A stretch of 64,000 nt of DNA, taken from positions 6,152,091 to 6,216,090 of the forward strand of contig CP071065.1 of assembly GCA_017164015.1 (NCBI GenBank). The letters run 5' to 3'. Below, one piece after another: positions 17,478-27,524 of the stretch. The notes below the pieces were generated by a model, which did not search any database, was not told the origin of the DNA, and saw only the letters and a program-made list of their open reading frames with translations. Each line of letters starts with the position of its first letter. Position 1 is the stretch's first letter. The translations under genes and the position numbers were made by a program. This DNA comes from Nostoc sp. UHCC 0702. Lineage in GTDB: Bacteria; Cyanobacteriota; Cyanobacteriia; Cyanobacteriales; Nostocaceae.

Positions 17478-18647
17478 ATGAAAATTACTCTTACTTGTAA
17501 TACAGGTTTTGGTAAAGGAGGACAGGGAGGTTGTTTAGCAAATGCTGCAACAGGTTTAAGTCAGTTAGCAGATTTAACTGTATTGTGTTCTGGTGAAGAA
17601 AAACCTCAAACTAGTTTTCCTGTTCATCCTTTAGGATCTTCACAATGGAGTCGCAGATTGTTAGCTACTCCTGTGTTACGTCGTCGCAATGATTTAGCCG
17701 TACTGCTGAGTGATTTATATTTTGATAACCAGGTAAGTAAACACCTGAAATCCCAATCCTGCGACTTAATTATGGGGGTAGCAGGACAAACGAATTTAGG
17801 TTTTCAAACTGCTAAACAAAAAGGAGCGATCGCTTGGCTATATTGCCTCAATAATTATCTCCCTTTCATGCAGCAACAAATTCAGCAAGAGATGCAATTT
17901 CTCTCTGAACCTACTGTAGCGACGATGAATCCCATAATGCTGCAACGCTTTTTAGGAGAGTGTGAACAAGCTGATTTAATCGTTGTACTTTCAGAGGTGG
18001 CAAAACAAAGTTTTATTCAAGCTGGATTTGCACCAAATCAAGTTGCAGTACTCCCACCTTTTGTAGATACAAATAGATTTCGTCCTACCCTTAATAAGGA
18101 TGAAGTATTTAGAGTTCTTTATGTGGGAACAATTGAACCTCGTAAAGGAGTACCTTACTTAGTTGATGCTTTTATCAAAGCCGAGATTCCTAATTCTGAA
18201 CTATTAATAGTTGGAGGTACTTCAACCCGCGCCTTGCGGATATTCATGGAAAATACCTTAAGTAAACATTCCAATATTAAACAAGAATTCTGGGATTTTA
18301 GCCGTGTCGATCCGACAGAAGTATTTGGCAGATGTTCTGTTTTAGTTTTACCTTCTGTGGAAGATGGTTTTGGCTTAGTGGCATTAGAAGCGATGGCTTG
18401 TGGATTGCCTGTAATTGTTACTTCTCAATGTGGTGCTGCTGATTTAGTCGAAAACGAAGTGAATGGTTTTGTTGTGCCTCCTAGAGACATTCAAGTCATG
18501 ACAGATAAACTTTTATTTTTGGCAGATAATGAAGCAATTCGCCAAGAAATGGGTAAATCTGCTAGATTCACAGCTAAACAACAAACTCAAGAGGTTTACC
18601 AACAAACCTTAGAAGAAATATTTAGAAGTCAAGGATTAATCAACTAA
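17478..18647 (+). CDS. Family 4 glycosyltransferase
   Basis: About 389 residues, GT-B. Seen: a glycine-rich start GFGKGGQGGCLANA, FRVLYVGTIEPRKGVPYLVDA near residue 214 opening the donor domain, and EDGFGLVALEAMACGLPVI near residue 295 with the paired glutamates. ATG 17478 is preferred to the GTG one codon upstream. It belongs to the run of co-directional transferases after hepA. The 150 bases before it contain only degenerate sequence. Confidence 0.87.
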   Translation: MKITLTCNTGFGKGGQGGCLANAATGLSQLADLTVLCSGEEKPQTSFPVHPLGSSQWSRRLLATPVLRRRNDLAVLLSDLYFDNQVSKHLKSQSCDLIMGVAGQTNLGFQTAKQKGAIAWLYCLNNYLPFMQQQIQQEMQFLSEPTVATMNPIMLQRFLGECEQADLIVVLSEVAKQSFIQAGFAPNQVAVLPPFVDTNRFRPTLNKDEVFRVLYVGTIEPRKGVPYLVDAFIKAEIPNSELLIVGGTSTRALRIFMENTLSKHSNIKQEFWDFSRVDPTEVFGRCSVLVLPSVEDGFGLVALEAMACGLPVIVTSQCGAADLVENEVNGFVVPPRDIQVMTDKLLFLADNEAIRQEMGKSARFTAKQQTQEVYQQTLEEIFRSQGLIN

Positions 18648-18704
18648 TTGAAAATATAAATTTGCCTCACGCAAAGACGCAAAGGCGCAAAGGTACAATG
18701 AAAT

Positions 18705-19832
18705 ATGAGTTATCAAGTAGTTAATAAAAAAATGATTTCTCACTGCACTAATGCTGATATTAGTGGCGGTGGTGGGATTGAAACTTATGTGGCTTCGTTG
18801 GTACATTCTCAAATTCCAGGTGTGAGCGATACCACCATCACTGATTTAAAAAATGTTGATCAGAGGCAGTTTGAATTGCTTCACATTCACGATCCAGATA
18901 TGTTAATGGATCTGCGTTCAGAATGTCCAGCAATATTTACCTTACACAATCATTCTAGTTACTGTCCTAGTGGTACTAAGTATTTAGCAGATCGTAACAG
19001 AGTTTGCGATCGCCCCATGAATTTTTTAGGATGTACCTGGGGACATTTAATAGATGGTTGTGGTAGCCGCCGACCACAAAATATTCTTCAAGACTGGTGG
19101 AATGCTTACCAGCCTTTGGAAATACTCAAAAAACTCAAAATTCCGGTAATTGCTAATAGTGATTATGTGCGTCAGCAAATCATTATGAGTGGTTTATCAC
19201 CTCAACGGGTGTTTACACTTCGTTGTGGTGTGCAACCACCCAACAGTCCTACGACACCTTTAACTAGGGAAATTCATCAAAAACAGCGGATTTTGTTTGC
19301 TGGTCGCATTGTTCCTTATAAAGGCATTGAATGGCTAATTAAAGCTTTAGCAAAAACCGACTCACAAATCCATCTTGATATAGCTGGTGATGGTTGGGGT
19401 AAGCCAACTATGGAAAAATTAGCACATCAGATGGAGTTAAGCGATCGCATTACTTGGCATAGTTGGTGTCACGGCGAGAAGTTAGAAGAACTTTATCAAC
19501 AGTGCTTTGCTGTGGTTTTTCCTAGCGTTTGGCCTGAACCAGCCGGTCTAGTAACTTTGGAAGCCTATGCACGTTATCGACCTGTAATTGCTAGTGCAGT
19601 TGGAGGAATTCCAGAACATCTGCGAGATGGTGAAACAGGTATCCTTGTCCCATCAAATGATATTCCGAAGTTAGCTGCTGCTATTAATGAACTAGCCTCA
19701 AACTATCAAAAAAGCCGAAACATGGGTGAAGAAGGTAAAGTTTGGTTTGACCAAGAATTTACTATTGACGTTCATGTCGGTCGGCTAGAAAAAATTTACG
19801 AACAAACTATTGCTGAGTTTCATGCTAGATAG
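18705..19832 (+). CDS. Family 4 glycosyltransferase
   Basis: 375 residues. Seen: SGGGGIETYVASLV near residue 20, a cysteine-bearing acceptor region (YCPSGTKYL, GCTWGHLIDGC), ILFAGRIVPYKGIEWLI near 197 and PEPAGLVTLEAYARYRPVIAS near 272, the E-x7-E motif. The short leader has the ACGCAAAG/GCGCAAAG repeat common in these genomes. It is a predicted cytoplasmic transferase of the heterocyst polysaccharide pathway; sugar specificity is unknown. Confidence 0.86.
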   Translation: MSYQVVNKKMISHCTNADISGGGGIETYVASLVHSQIPGVSDTTITDLKNVDQRQFELLHIHDPDMLMDLRSECPAIFTLHNHSSYCPSGTKYLADRNRVCDRPMNFLGCTWGHLIDGCGSRRPQNILQDWWNAYQPLEILKKLKIPVIANSDYVRQQIIMSGLSPQRVFTLRCGVQPPNSPTTPLTREIHQKQRILFAGRIVPYKGIEWLIKALAKTDSQIHLDIAGDGWGKPTMEKLAHQMELSDRITWHSWCHGEKLEELYQQCFAVVFPSVWPEPAGLVTLEAYARYRPVIASAVGGIPEHLRDGETGILVPSNDIPKLAAAINELASNYQKSRNMGEEGKVWFDQEFTIDVHVGRLEKIYEQTIAEFHAR

Positions 19833-19941
19833 GGGACTGGGTATTGGGGATTAGGGACAATGAATGGGGACTGGGAAAGAATTTATTTAATCCCTAATCT
19901 CTAATACATACTTTTTATTTATTGAAATATCAAAATTAACA

Positions 19942-20943
19942 ATGGAAAGCTCAACACCGAAAATTGTAGTCATTACTCCTGTAAAAAATGAAGCTTGGAT
20001 TTTAGACCGCTTCTTATCTGTGACTAGTCAATTTGCTGATTACATTATTATTGCTGACCAAAACTCAACTGATGGCAGTCAGGCTATTTGTAAAAAATAT
20101 CCCAAAGTTATCTTGATTGAAAATAAGTCAGAGAAATTCAACGAAGCAGAACGACAGTTGTTGTTGATTAAGACCGCAAGAGATTTAATATCAGAACATA
20201 AAATTATCTTGGCTTTAGATGCTGATGAAATATTAGCTGCTAACGCAATCAAAACTCAAAGCTGGCAAGCAATGCTCAAAGCCAAGCCAGGAACAGTATT
20301 ATTTTTTGAAAAGCCAGATTTATTTGTCACAACCCATCAATGTATCAGAACTGGAATTCTTACACCCCTTGGTTATGTTGATGACGGAGCCGAACATCAG
20401 CCACAATCTATTCATAGTGTGAGAATTCCAATGCCCGAATATGCTACGAGATTGCATATTCATGATATCAAAGTCTTGCACTATGCCGTGACTCGTTTAG
20501 ATGCACATGCTTCCAAAATTCGGATGTACAGTGTTATCGAAAATGTTTTGGGAGTCAGTAATGCCATTGGTAGACGGACTCGCTACACTTCCCAACAAGA
20601 TTATTTGAAGCTTGGTAAAGTCGAAACTGCACCTAATGAATGGTTTGCAGGCTGGGAAGAACAGGGAATTGATATGCATACAATTATCAAACAAAAATAT
20701 TATTATTACGATTTTGAAGTTCTTCGTTACTTTCATAAATATGGAATGCGCCGCTTTTGGATGGAAGATATTTGGAAATTTGATTGGGAAGCATGTCGTC
20801 AATATGCTAAATCACAAGGAATGCTTGATATACCTGATTATCAAATTACCAAACAATCTAAGTTATTGAATTTAATAGGGGATGCAAGCGCTAATTTGTA
20901 TGCTCACACAAGAGCAGTACTCAGCTTTTTTAAACTTATTTAA
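19942..20943 (+). CDS. Family 2-like glycosyltransferase
   Basis: 333 residues. Seen: VVITPVKNEAWILDRFL at the N-terminus, IIIADQNSTDGS near residue 38, and LALDADEIL near residue 92 as the DxD metal site. It resembles the WaaE/KdtX-type branch more than the neighbouring GT2 enzymes. The C-terminal half, rich in Tyr, Phe and His, is not assigned to a known domain. It lies 109 bases after the previous transferase and 63 before the next. Confidence 0.82.
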   Translation: MESSTPKIVVITPVKNEAWILDRFLSVTSQFADYIIIADQNSTDGSQAICKKYPKVILIENKSEKFNEAERQLLLIKTARDLISEHKIILALDADEILAANAIKTQSWQAMLKAKPGTVLFFEKPDLFVTTHQCIRTGILTPLGYVDDGAEHQPQSIHSVRIPMPEYATRLHIHDIKVLHYAVTRLDAHASKIRMYSVIENVLGVSNAIGRRTRYTSQQDYLKLGKVETAPNEWFAGWEEQGIDMHTIIKQKYYYYDFEVLRYFHKYGMRRFWMEDIWKFDWEACRQYAKSQGMLDIPDYQITKQSKLLNLIGDASANLYAHTRAVLSFFKLI

Positions 20944-21006
20944 AAGTTTGATTAAGCAATCAAAAAATCAGTAAATCTGGTAAAGATTAGTGATAGTGCA
21001 GAAAAG

Positions 21007-21999
21007 ATGATTGAGTATAATCAATTAAATCAACCACTGGTTAGTGTTATTATTCCCACTTATAATCGACCAGAGTATTTGAAACAGGCGATCGCTAGCG
21101 CCATTCAACAGACTTATCAAAATATCGAAATCATTGTTTCTGATAATTGTAGCCCCGAAAATCCTCAAAAAATTGTCGAATCTTTTGGCGATGAACGCAT
21201 TAGATTTTGGCGACAACAGCAAAATATTGGGATGCTAGCTAATCAAATGCACGCCTTCAAATTGGCAGGAGGTAAATACGTTGCTAGCCTCCACGATGAT
21301 GATATGTGGAACGAAGACTTTTTAGCAAAGTTAGTTCCACCTCTAGAAGAAAATCCCGAATTAATTCTTGCTTTTTGCGACCAATATATCATCGATGCAC
21401 AAAGCAAAATTAATCATGCTCTCACCGAAGAAAATACACAAGCTTACAAGCGCGACAAACTGACACAAGGAGTTTATCAAGCTTTTGACAAAATTGGCTT
21501 AGTAGATAAAAGCATACCCACAGCCGCCGCCTGTGTAATTCGCAATAATATTATTGATTGGGATAGTATTCCCTCAGAAGTTGGTGGAATGTGGGATTTA
21601 TATTTAACTTACCTCTGCTGTATATCTGGTTATGGTGTTTACTATTATCCAGAAAGATTAACGCGATATCGTACCCATGAGCAAACTGATACTATGCTGA
21701 GTGGGAGTAAGGATGCTCAAGCAAAAATTCGCAAAGCTCAAAGCGAAATGTTTTGCTATAAAATATTTAGTCAAGACCAACGTTTAAAGGAATTTCAGCC
21801 ATACTTTGAGCAAAAATGGTTAGAAGCTCATACAACTTTAGCGATTGGCTTACTACGAAATCAACAAACAGCAGCAGCGCGTCCCTATCTTTGGCAGGCA
21901 TTGAGTCAACAAAAATTTAACTTGCGAACTCTAGCGGCACTTACTCTTAGTTTTACTCCCCGATTATTAGCTAATCAATTACTACGAGTGTCGAAATAA
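21007..21999 (+). CDS. Family 2 glycosyltransferase
   Basis: 330 residues. Seen: LVSVIIPTYNRPEYLKQAI, IIVSDNCSPENPQ near residue 42, and SLHDDDMW near residue 96, a complete GT-A metal site. The C-terminal region is predicted helical and probably docks acceptor or membrane. Part of the co-directional HEP-type run. Confidence 0.87.
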   Translation: MIEYNQLNQPLVSVIIPTYNRPEYLKQAIASAIQQTYQNIEIIVSDNCSPENPQKIVESFGDERIRFWRQQQNIGMLANQMHAFKLAGGKYVASLHDDDMWNEDFLAKLVPPLEENPELILAFCDQYIIDAQSKINHALTEENTQAYKRDKLTQGVYQAFDKIGLVDKSIPTAAACVIRNNIIDWDSIPSEVGGMWDLYLTYLCCISGYGVYYYPERLTRYRTHEQTDTMLSGSKDAQAKIRKAQSEMFCYKIFSQDQRLKEFQPYFEQKWLEAHTTLAIGLLRNQQTAAARPYLWQALSQQKFNLRTLAALTLSFTPRLLANQLLRVSK

Positions 22000-22112
22000 G
22001 AAAGAATTTTTTCACGCAAAGGCGCAAAGGCGCAGAGAGTTTATTAATTGATTTTTTCTTTGTTCTTTGTGTCTTTGTGGTTAGTTTCTCAAAAGTCTTT
22101 ATCATTAGTGAT

Positions 22113-23315
22113 ATGAAAATTTGCATAATAACACACAAACTTAAAAAAGGTGATGGTCAAGGACGAGTCAATTATGAAGTTGCTAAAGAAGCAATTCAAG
22201 GCGGTCATAAACTAACATTGTTAGCGAGTAAAATAGCGCCTGAACTAGAAAATAATCCTCAAGTAAACTGGATTCAAATCCCAGTCAAAAACTACCCAAC
22301 GGAATTTATTCGTAATTTCATATTTAGTAAAAAAAGTAGCGATTGGTTACATCAACATCGCTCTGAATTTGATTTAATAAAAGTCAATGGAGCAATTACT
22401 AAAGCAGCAGCTGATATAAATGCCGTACATTTTGTACATAGTTCTTGGTTGCGATCGCCTGCTCACATTTCCCGCATCCGCCGCGATTTTTACGGCTTTT
22501 ACCAGTGGTTATATACAGCATTAAATGCTTATTGGGAAAAACAGGCATTCCAAAAAGCAAAAGTCGTTGTCGCAGTATCTGAGAAAGTCGCCGAGGAATT
22601 AGTCAATATTGGTGTACCTCGTTCTCGCATCCGCGTGATTGTTAATGGCGTTGATTTACAAGAATTTGCCCCAGGCACAGCTTCTAGGCAAGAATTAGGT
22701 CTACCCAAAGACGTAAGTTTAGCCTTATTTGCCGGAGACATCCGCACAACTAGGAAGAACTTAGATACGGTGCTGCACGCCTTAGTGAAAGTTCCCGATT
22801 TACATCTAGCGGTGGTGGGTGCAACTGAAGGTAGTCCTTTTCTACAACTAGCTGCTTCTTTAGGGTTAAGTGAACGAGTGCATTTTCTCGGATACCGTCG
22901 TGACATCGCCGAAATTATGCGGGCTGTGGATTTATTTGTTTTTCCTTCCCGATACGAGGCTTGCACTTTGGTATTGTTAGAAGCCCTTGCTTCTGGATTG
23001 CCTGTAATTACTGCCACTGCAACCGGCGGTGCAGAAATCGTCACACCGGAGTGTGGGATAGTTTTGCCTGACACAGACAACATCGATGTTTTGGCGGCGG
23101 CGTTGTTGTCTTTAGTAAGCAATCGTTCACTAATGGAATGCATGGGTAAAGCAGCCCGCACAGTAGCAGAACAACATAGCTGGATAACTATGGCACAAAC
23201 CTATGTGGATCTATTTGAGGAGTTAATCAAGCATGAAGAACACCGTTCTCATACCAACCTATCGCCGTCCTCTAGATCTATCACGCTGCCTTTTGGCGCT
23301 ACAGGTACAAACTAA
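22113..23315 (+). CDS. Family 4 glycosyltransferase
   Basis: About 400 residues from ATG 22113; the in-frame GTG at 22077 would add 12 unlikely residues. Seen: MKICIITHKLKKGDGQGRVNYEV, LALFAGDIRTTRKNL near 208, and YEACTLVLLEALASGLPVI near 284. The open frame runs 83 bases into the next gene in a different frame. The last residues, after about FEELIKHEE, look unlike a family C-terminus and may come from loss of the original stop. Confidence 0.85.
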   Translation: MKICIITHKLKKGDGQGRVNYEVAKEAIQGGHKLTLLASKIAPELENNPQVNWIQIPVKNYPTEFIRNFIFSKKSSDWLHQHRSEFDLIKVNGAITKAAADINAVHFVHSSWLRSPAHISRIRRDFYGFYQWLYTALNAYWEKQAFQKAKVVVAVSEKVAEELVNIGVPRSRIRVIVNGVDLQEFAPGTASRQELGLPKDVSLALFAGDIRTTRKNLDTVLHALVKVPDLHLAVVGATEGSPFLQLAASLGLSERVHFLGYRRDIAEIMRAVDLFVFPSRYEACTLVLLEALASGLPVITATATGGAEIVTPECGIVLPDTDNIDVLAAALLSLVSNRSLMECMGKAARTVAEQHSWITMAQTYVDLFEELIKHEEHRSHTNLSPSSRSITLPFGATGTN

Positions 23316-24222
23316 GCCAGTTGATCAGGTGATAGTAGTTGTCCGCGATACGGATACTGAAACTTGGCAATTCTTGGCAGAGTTCAATCCGCAAAACCTA
23401 CCATTGCAAACTGTTCAGGTGACACAACCGGGGGTAGTTGCAGCCCTCAACGCCGGACTAGCAGCAGTCAAAGGAGATATTCTTTCCATTACTGATGATG
23501 ATGCTGCACCTCATGGGGATTGGTTAGAACGAATCAACGCTCACTTTATTTCAGATAGTTGCATTGGTGGAGTCGGTGGGCGTGATTGGATACACCGGGA
23601 CACCAAAATTGAAGATGATTCCCGCCTGGTGGTTGGCAAGTTGCAATGGTTTGGGCGTGTAATTGGCAACCATCACCTGGGAGTGGGAGAACCCCGCGAA
23701 GTCGATGTTCTCAAGGGCGTAAACATGAGTTTTCGTACACAAGCCATTGGACAACTACATTTTGATGAGCGGATGCGCGGTACAGGAGCGCAAGTACACT
23801 TTGAAATGGCATTCACCCTCGCACTCAAGCGGGCTGGTTGGAAGATGATTTACGATCCTAGTGTTGCGGTAGATCACTATCCAGCACAACGTTTTGATGA
23901 AGACCAACGTCACAACTTTAATGAAATTGCCTTTCTTAATTTAGTTCATAATGAAACTTTAGTTTTACTAGAGCATTTACCACCTTTACGCCGGGCTGTA
24001 TTTTTGCTTTGGGCCATATTAGTGGGCACAAGGGATAGTTTTGGTTTCGTGCAATGGCTGAGACTTTTACCCAGCCAAGGCAAATTCGCAACTAAAAAGT
24101 GGTTGACATCTTGGCGTGGGCGTTGGCAAGCATGGCAGACATATAGTAGAAAATGGGGAATGGAGAATAGGAAACAAACGGATCTTTATAAAAATTTACC
24201 AATTAAAAATTCAAAAATCTAA
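23233..24222 (+). CDS. Family 2 glycosyltransferase
   Basis: 329 residues. Seen: KNTVLIPTYRRPLDLSRCL, and ILSITDDDAAPHGDWLERI near residue 84 with the acidic metal site; GVNMSFRT near 162 and GTGAQVHFEMAFTLAL near 183 fit the acceptor region of this family. Its start lies inside the 3' end of the previous gene, so translation is probably coupled. The last ~25 residues are low-complexity and may lie outside the fold. Confidence 0.86.
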   Translation: MKNTVLIPTYRRPLDLSRCLLALQVQTKPVDQVIVVVRDTDTETWQFLAEFNPQNLPLQTVQVTQPGVVAALNAGLAAVKGDILSITDDDAAPHGDWLERINAHFISDSCIGGVGGRDWIHRDTKIEDDSRLVVGKLQWFGRVIGNHHLGVGEPREVDVLKGVNMSFRTQAIGQLHFDERMRGTGAQVHFEMAFTLALKRAGWKMIYDPSVAVDHYPAQRFDEDQRHNFNEIAFLNLVHNETLVLLEHLPPLRRAVFLLWAILVGTRDSFGFVQWLRLLPSQGKFATKKWLTSWRGRWQAWQTYSRKWGMENRKQTDLYKNLPIKNSKI

Positions 24223-24243
24223 AATCCAAAATCTAAAATTGGT

Positions 24244-25686
24244 ATGGTTTACAATCAAATACTTTTTAATAGTTTTTTACAAGCACATTTCTCTCCTAAA
24301 GAGCGATCGCTACAGGGTTGGATAGTTATCCTTGGCTTTGTACTATTGACAATAGCCTGCTATTTTGTGGGTTTTGCTGCCATGCTGCGTCTGATTTATC
24401 CAGCAGCAGCCCTCGTTGTCGCCGTGTTTTTATACTTGCGCCATCCCATTCTTTACATCGGCTTTAACTGGTGGGTATGGTTTCTCACGCCTTTAGTTGT
24501 CCGTTTAGTTGACTATCGAGTTGGCTGGGATCCCACCCGTCAGATGCTCATAGCACCTTATTTAGTCTCTTTCGTCAGTATAGCCACCTTTTTACGATAC
24601 TTTCCTACTGCTGCTCGTCAGGGAGGCTTGCCTTTTATTTTGGCTGCTTTAGGGGTATTCTATGGCTTTTTGGTAGGTATGATTTATAATCAACCCATCC
24701 CTGTAGCACGCAGCTTGCTGGACTGGCTTAGCCCCATCATCTTCGCTTTTCACTTATTTATGAACTGGCGAGATTATCCCAGTTATCGTCAAAATATCCA
24801 GCGTACATTTTTTTGGTGCGTGTTACTCACAGGAGCTTATGGAGTGTATCAATTTGTCGTGGCTCCTGAGTGGGATCGTTATTGGCTGATAGAATCAAAA
24901 CTGTTTACCAGTTCTGGAGATCCTGTACCCTTCGGGATGCGCGTGTGGAGTACAATGCACTCAGTTGGGCCCTATGCAACTGTGCTGCAAACTGGTTTAT
25001 TGTTAATGTTCACCACCCGCCAAAGCTTTTTAACTTTTCCCGCTTCAGCATTTGGTTATTTGTCGTTTTTACTTACCCAAGCACGTAGTAACTGGGGCGG
25101 TTGGTTATTTGGGGTAGTGATGATTTTGACTTCGGTAAAGGCACGTACTCAAATGCGTTTAATCACCATAATTCTGGTGATGGCAATGTGTGTTGTACCA
25201 TTAACAATGATTGAGCCAATTTCTGAAGTTGTGGCAGATCGTATGGAAAGTTTTACCAATCTGCAAGAGGATAGTAGCTTTAAAGATAGATCGGGAAACT
25301 ATGACAGAAACCTCAATTTAGCTCTTACCAATGGACTGGGTAACGGTTTAGGAAATATTTGGAAGGTAAACGAAAAAACCGGGAAAATTGAGGTTTTTGT
25401 AGTTGATAGTGGCATTTTAGATATGTTTTTCACCTTGGGTTGGTTTGGCGCTATCCCTTATATGGGTGGATTAATTTTGTTGCTTGTGAGTGTCTGCAAC
25501 TATAGTGAAGCTCGGTTTGATAATTTTGTCAGTGCAGCCCGTGCTATTGGTCTAAGTTCTTGCGCTCAGCTAATTATTAGTAGTGGAATGCTGAGTGTGA
25601 TGGGAATGATTCTTTGGGGATTTTTGGCTATGGCTCTAGCAGCACATAAGTACTATCAGCATGAACAAATTAATACATATAAATAA
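24244..25686 (+). CDS. Polytopic O-antigen polymerase/ligase-like membrane protein
   Basis: 480 residues with about ten or more hydrophobic helices and a large central loop (about residues 215-245), the layout of Wzy polymerases and WaaL ligases. The segment TQARSNWGGWLFGV near residue 278 resembles the Wzy_C region. As the last gene of the co-directional cluster, 21 bases after a glycosyltransferase, it is the best candidate for polymerising or ligating the repeat units. The family has low sequence identity, so function rests on topology and context. Confidence 0.75.
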   Translation: MVYNQILFNSFLQAHFSPKERSLQGWIVILGFVLLTIACYFVGFAAMLRLIYPAAALVVAVFLYLRHPILYIGFNWWVWFLTPLVVRLVDYRVGWDPTRQMLIAPYLVSFVSIATFLRYFPTAARQGGLPFILAALGVFYGFLVGMIYNQPIPVARSLLDWLSPIIFAFHLFMNWRDYPSYRQNIQRTFFWCVLLTGAYGVYQFVVAPEWDRYWLIESKLFTSSGDPVPFGMRVWSTMHSVGPYATVLQTGLLLMFTTRQSFLTFPASAFGYLSFLLTQARSNWGGWLFGVVMILTSVKARTQMRLITIILVMAMCVVPLTMIEPISEVVADRMESFTNLQEDSSFKDRSGNYDRNLNLALTNGLGNGLGNIWKVNEKTGKIEVFVVDSGILDMFFTLGWFGAIPYMGGLILLLVSVCNYSEARFDNFVSAARAIGLSSCAQLIISSGMLSVMGMILWGFLAMALAAHKYYQHEQINTYK

Positions 25687-25831
25687 GTATATATTGTCGG
25701 TTGGGGGCGATCGCTCTTTAACGGCGTTCCTCAATTATAGTAAAATCGATGCGATCGCCATTTGTTTTCAAAACAATCAATTCCAGAGTCTAACTACAGG
25801 CGATCGCATTTGAGAGCTAGATATTTAGTTG

Positions 25832-27454
25832 TTAAGTACGTGAAGTCTCAGATTTGAATGAAAACCTGAGTTTAGGTATTCCACTTTCCTGTAAACGACT
25901 TTTGATAATGTCTACAACTTCGCTGTATGACATATCATCTTTCGGCCCAAATGGAATATCCGATCTCCACTTCCCATTTAAGGTGACAGTCAGCATAGCA
26001 GGTACTAGGAATTTTCTAGCGGATATATATGCTTTGCTTATATATCCTTCTTCTTCGTCTAACTTTACTTTGGCGAAATCTGATAGATAAGTTTCTAGCA
26101 ATAACCAAAAAACTCGATCTACCGTGGATGCTAAATAAACTTCTTTGTAAAGAGAGCCTTGCACTGAAGTTCCTTTTGCACCATGTATAAAGTTAGCTCT
26201 ACCAATTTTTGTTTTTTCACCGTTTTCTAGGTTCACAACTACATAGCTTATCGGTTCTTTGAGACTTCCTAAAAATGACTTGACAAAGATAGTCATCCTT
26301 TTATCTTTAAGGCTGTCTACATAGCTATCATCTTTTGGTATGGACTCTAAATACTTGTTGACTTCATACCTGGATAAGTCAAAACCACGTTCTATTAACA
26401 ATTTCTTTAAATACTCTTTTTTGGCAGCTAGGTTTGCTAGCCTATCAAAAGAACTTGTATTGTTTTCCTCGTTAAGGTTAGGTTCTGTCGTCAATATTTG
26501 AAGTTTGTTAGTGCCTATGTCTTCATTAAATAATAATTTAACTATATCCCTTTTATATGGAGCTAGTCGTTCTATTGCCCTGCGGCGAACTTGTTCATAT
26601 GCCTGGAGTTGCTTTTCATAAGGTACATGCATTCCTACAACACTTAGCAAGCAATTATTTTTAATTACAGCTAGAGATACTTCATTTACAGCCCTAATGT
26701 GAATACCTATTAATTGAGTTAATTCATAATCTTGAATATATTTTACAGATTCTTTGTCAGCTTTATACACTTCAATAGCAAAACCATTTACTAATAATCT
26801 TCTCAAGTAAAAAACACTATATTTCTCATCTTTTTTTTGTCCTTTACAAGCCCAGTTATCTGCATAGTTAGTCCGTTTTTTAAATACGCTTTTGATAAAC
26901 CAACGAATAGACCGCCAATCCTGAAGAGTTTCTTGTAATTCTTGGAAATTGATACAAACGTGTATTACATTTAGAGATAACACAGTTTTCTGAACTCTCC
27001 AATCATCTCTCCAAGATATAGAATCATTGATGAACTTAACGTCTTGTTTACGTGGAGGTTCTACACCTAGTACAAAACTGTAAGGAGCAAGAATAGTTAG
27101 TGTTTCTCGTAATAGCGTTTCTGTTGGATGTAGTTTCTTAGCTTTAACTCTCGTTCCGTTCAGTTGAGGGCTATACTGTTCAATGCGCTGTCGCTCTATT
27201 GCATTAAGTTGTGATTCAGCTACTAATTCATAATAGATAGTAAACTGTTTTTTACGTTGTTTTTGTAACTGATATAATCTGTGGTGGCTATCACCTGCCC
27301 AACGGATACGCAAATTCTTCGCCTGACCTACATACCAAACTATGAATTTTTCATCTAATACATAATAAATTCCTGATTTCTCAGGAAGTAGTTCTCTATT
27401 TTTGATACTTATCTGGGGCAATTGCAAGATATGTTCGTCTGCGTTCATATTCAC
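25832..27454 (-). CDS. GIY-YIG domain protein of unknown role
   Basis: 540 residues. The N-terminal part has a GIY-YIG nuclease fold: GIYYVLDEKFIVWYVGQAKN near residues 27-46, RIRWAGDSHH next, and a downstream Glu in NAIERQRIEQYSP near 110. The remaining 430 residues match no domain I recognise; the centre is Lys/Glu-rich. GIY-YIG modules occur in homing endonucleases, UvrC, restriction enzymes and phage defence proteins; which applies here is unknown. It has its own orientation and lies alone between the polysaccharide island and the DOMON gene. HIP1 sites are few inside it compared with the flanks. Confidence 0.7.
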   Translation of the reverse strand: MNMNADEHILQLPQISIKNRELLPEKSGIYYVLDEKFIVWYVGQAKNLRIRWAGDSHHRLYQLQKQRKKQFTIYYELVAESQLNAIERQRIEQYSPQLNGTRVKAKKLHPTETLLRETLTILAPYSFVLGVEPPRKQDVKFINDSISWRDDWRVQKTVLSLNVIHVCINFQELQETLQDWRSIRWFIKSVFKKRTNYADNWACKGQKKDEKYSVFYLRRLLVNGFAIEVYKADKESVKYIQDYELTQLIGIHIRAVNEVSLAVIKNNCLLSVVGMHVPYEKQLQAYEQVRRRAIERLAPYKRDIVKLLFNEDIGTNKLQILTTEPNLNEENNTSSFDRLANLAAKKEYLKKLLIERGFDLSRYEVNKYLESIPKDDSYVDSLKDKRMTIFVKSFLGSLKEPISYVVVNLENGEKTKIGRANFIHGAKGTSVQGSLYKEVYLASTVDRVFWLLLETYLSDFAKVKLDEEEGYISKAYISARKFLVPAMLTVTLNGKWRSDIPFGPKDDMSYSEVVDIIKSRLQESGIPKLRFSFKSETSRT

Positions 27455-27524
27455 TTTCTGTAGTTACTAATTTCAGTTCCTACAGCTAATATTCCCAATT
27501 TCGCAACCTATATCAAAACATATC

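Noticed and set aside
22529..23161. 210-codon antisense frame in a glycosyltransferase gene
   Set aside because: Shadow of a clear GT4 gene; Ser/Thr/Lys-rich nonsense translation. The 200-codon antisense frame at 7387-7989 is rejected for the same reason.
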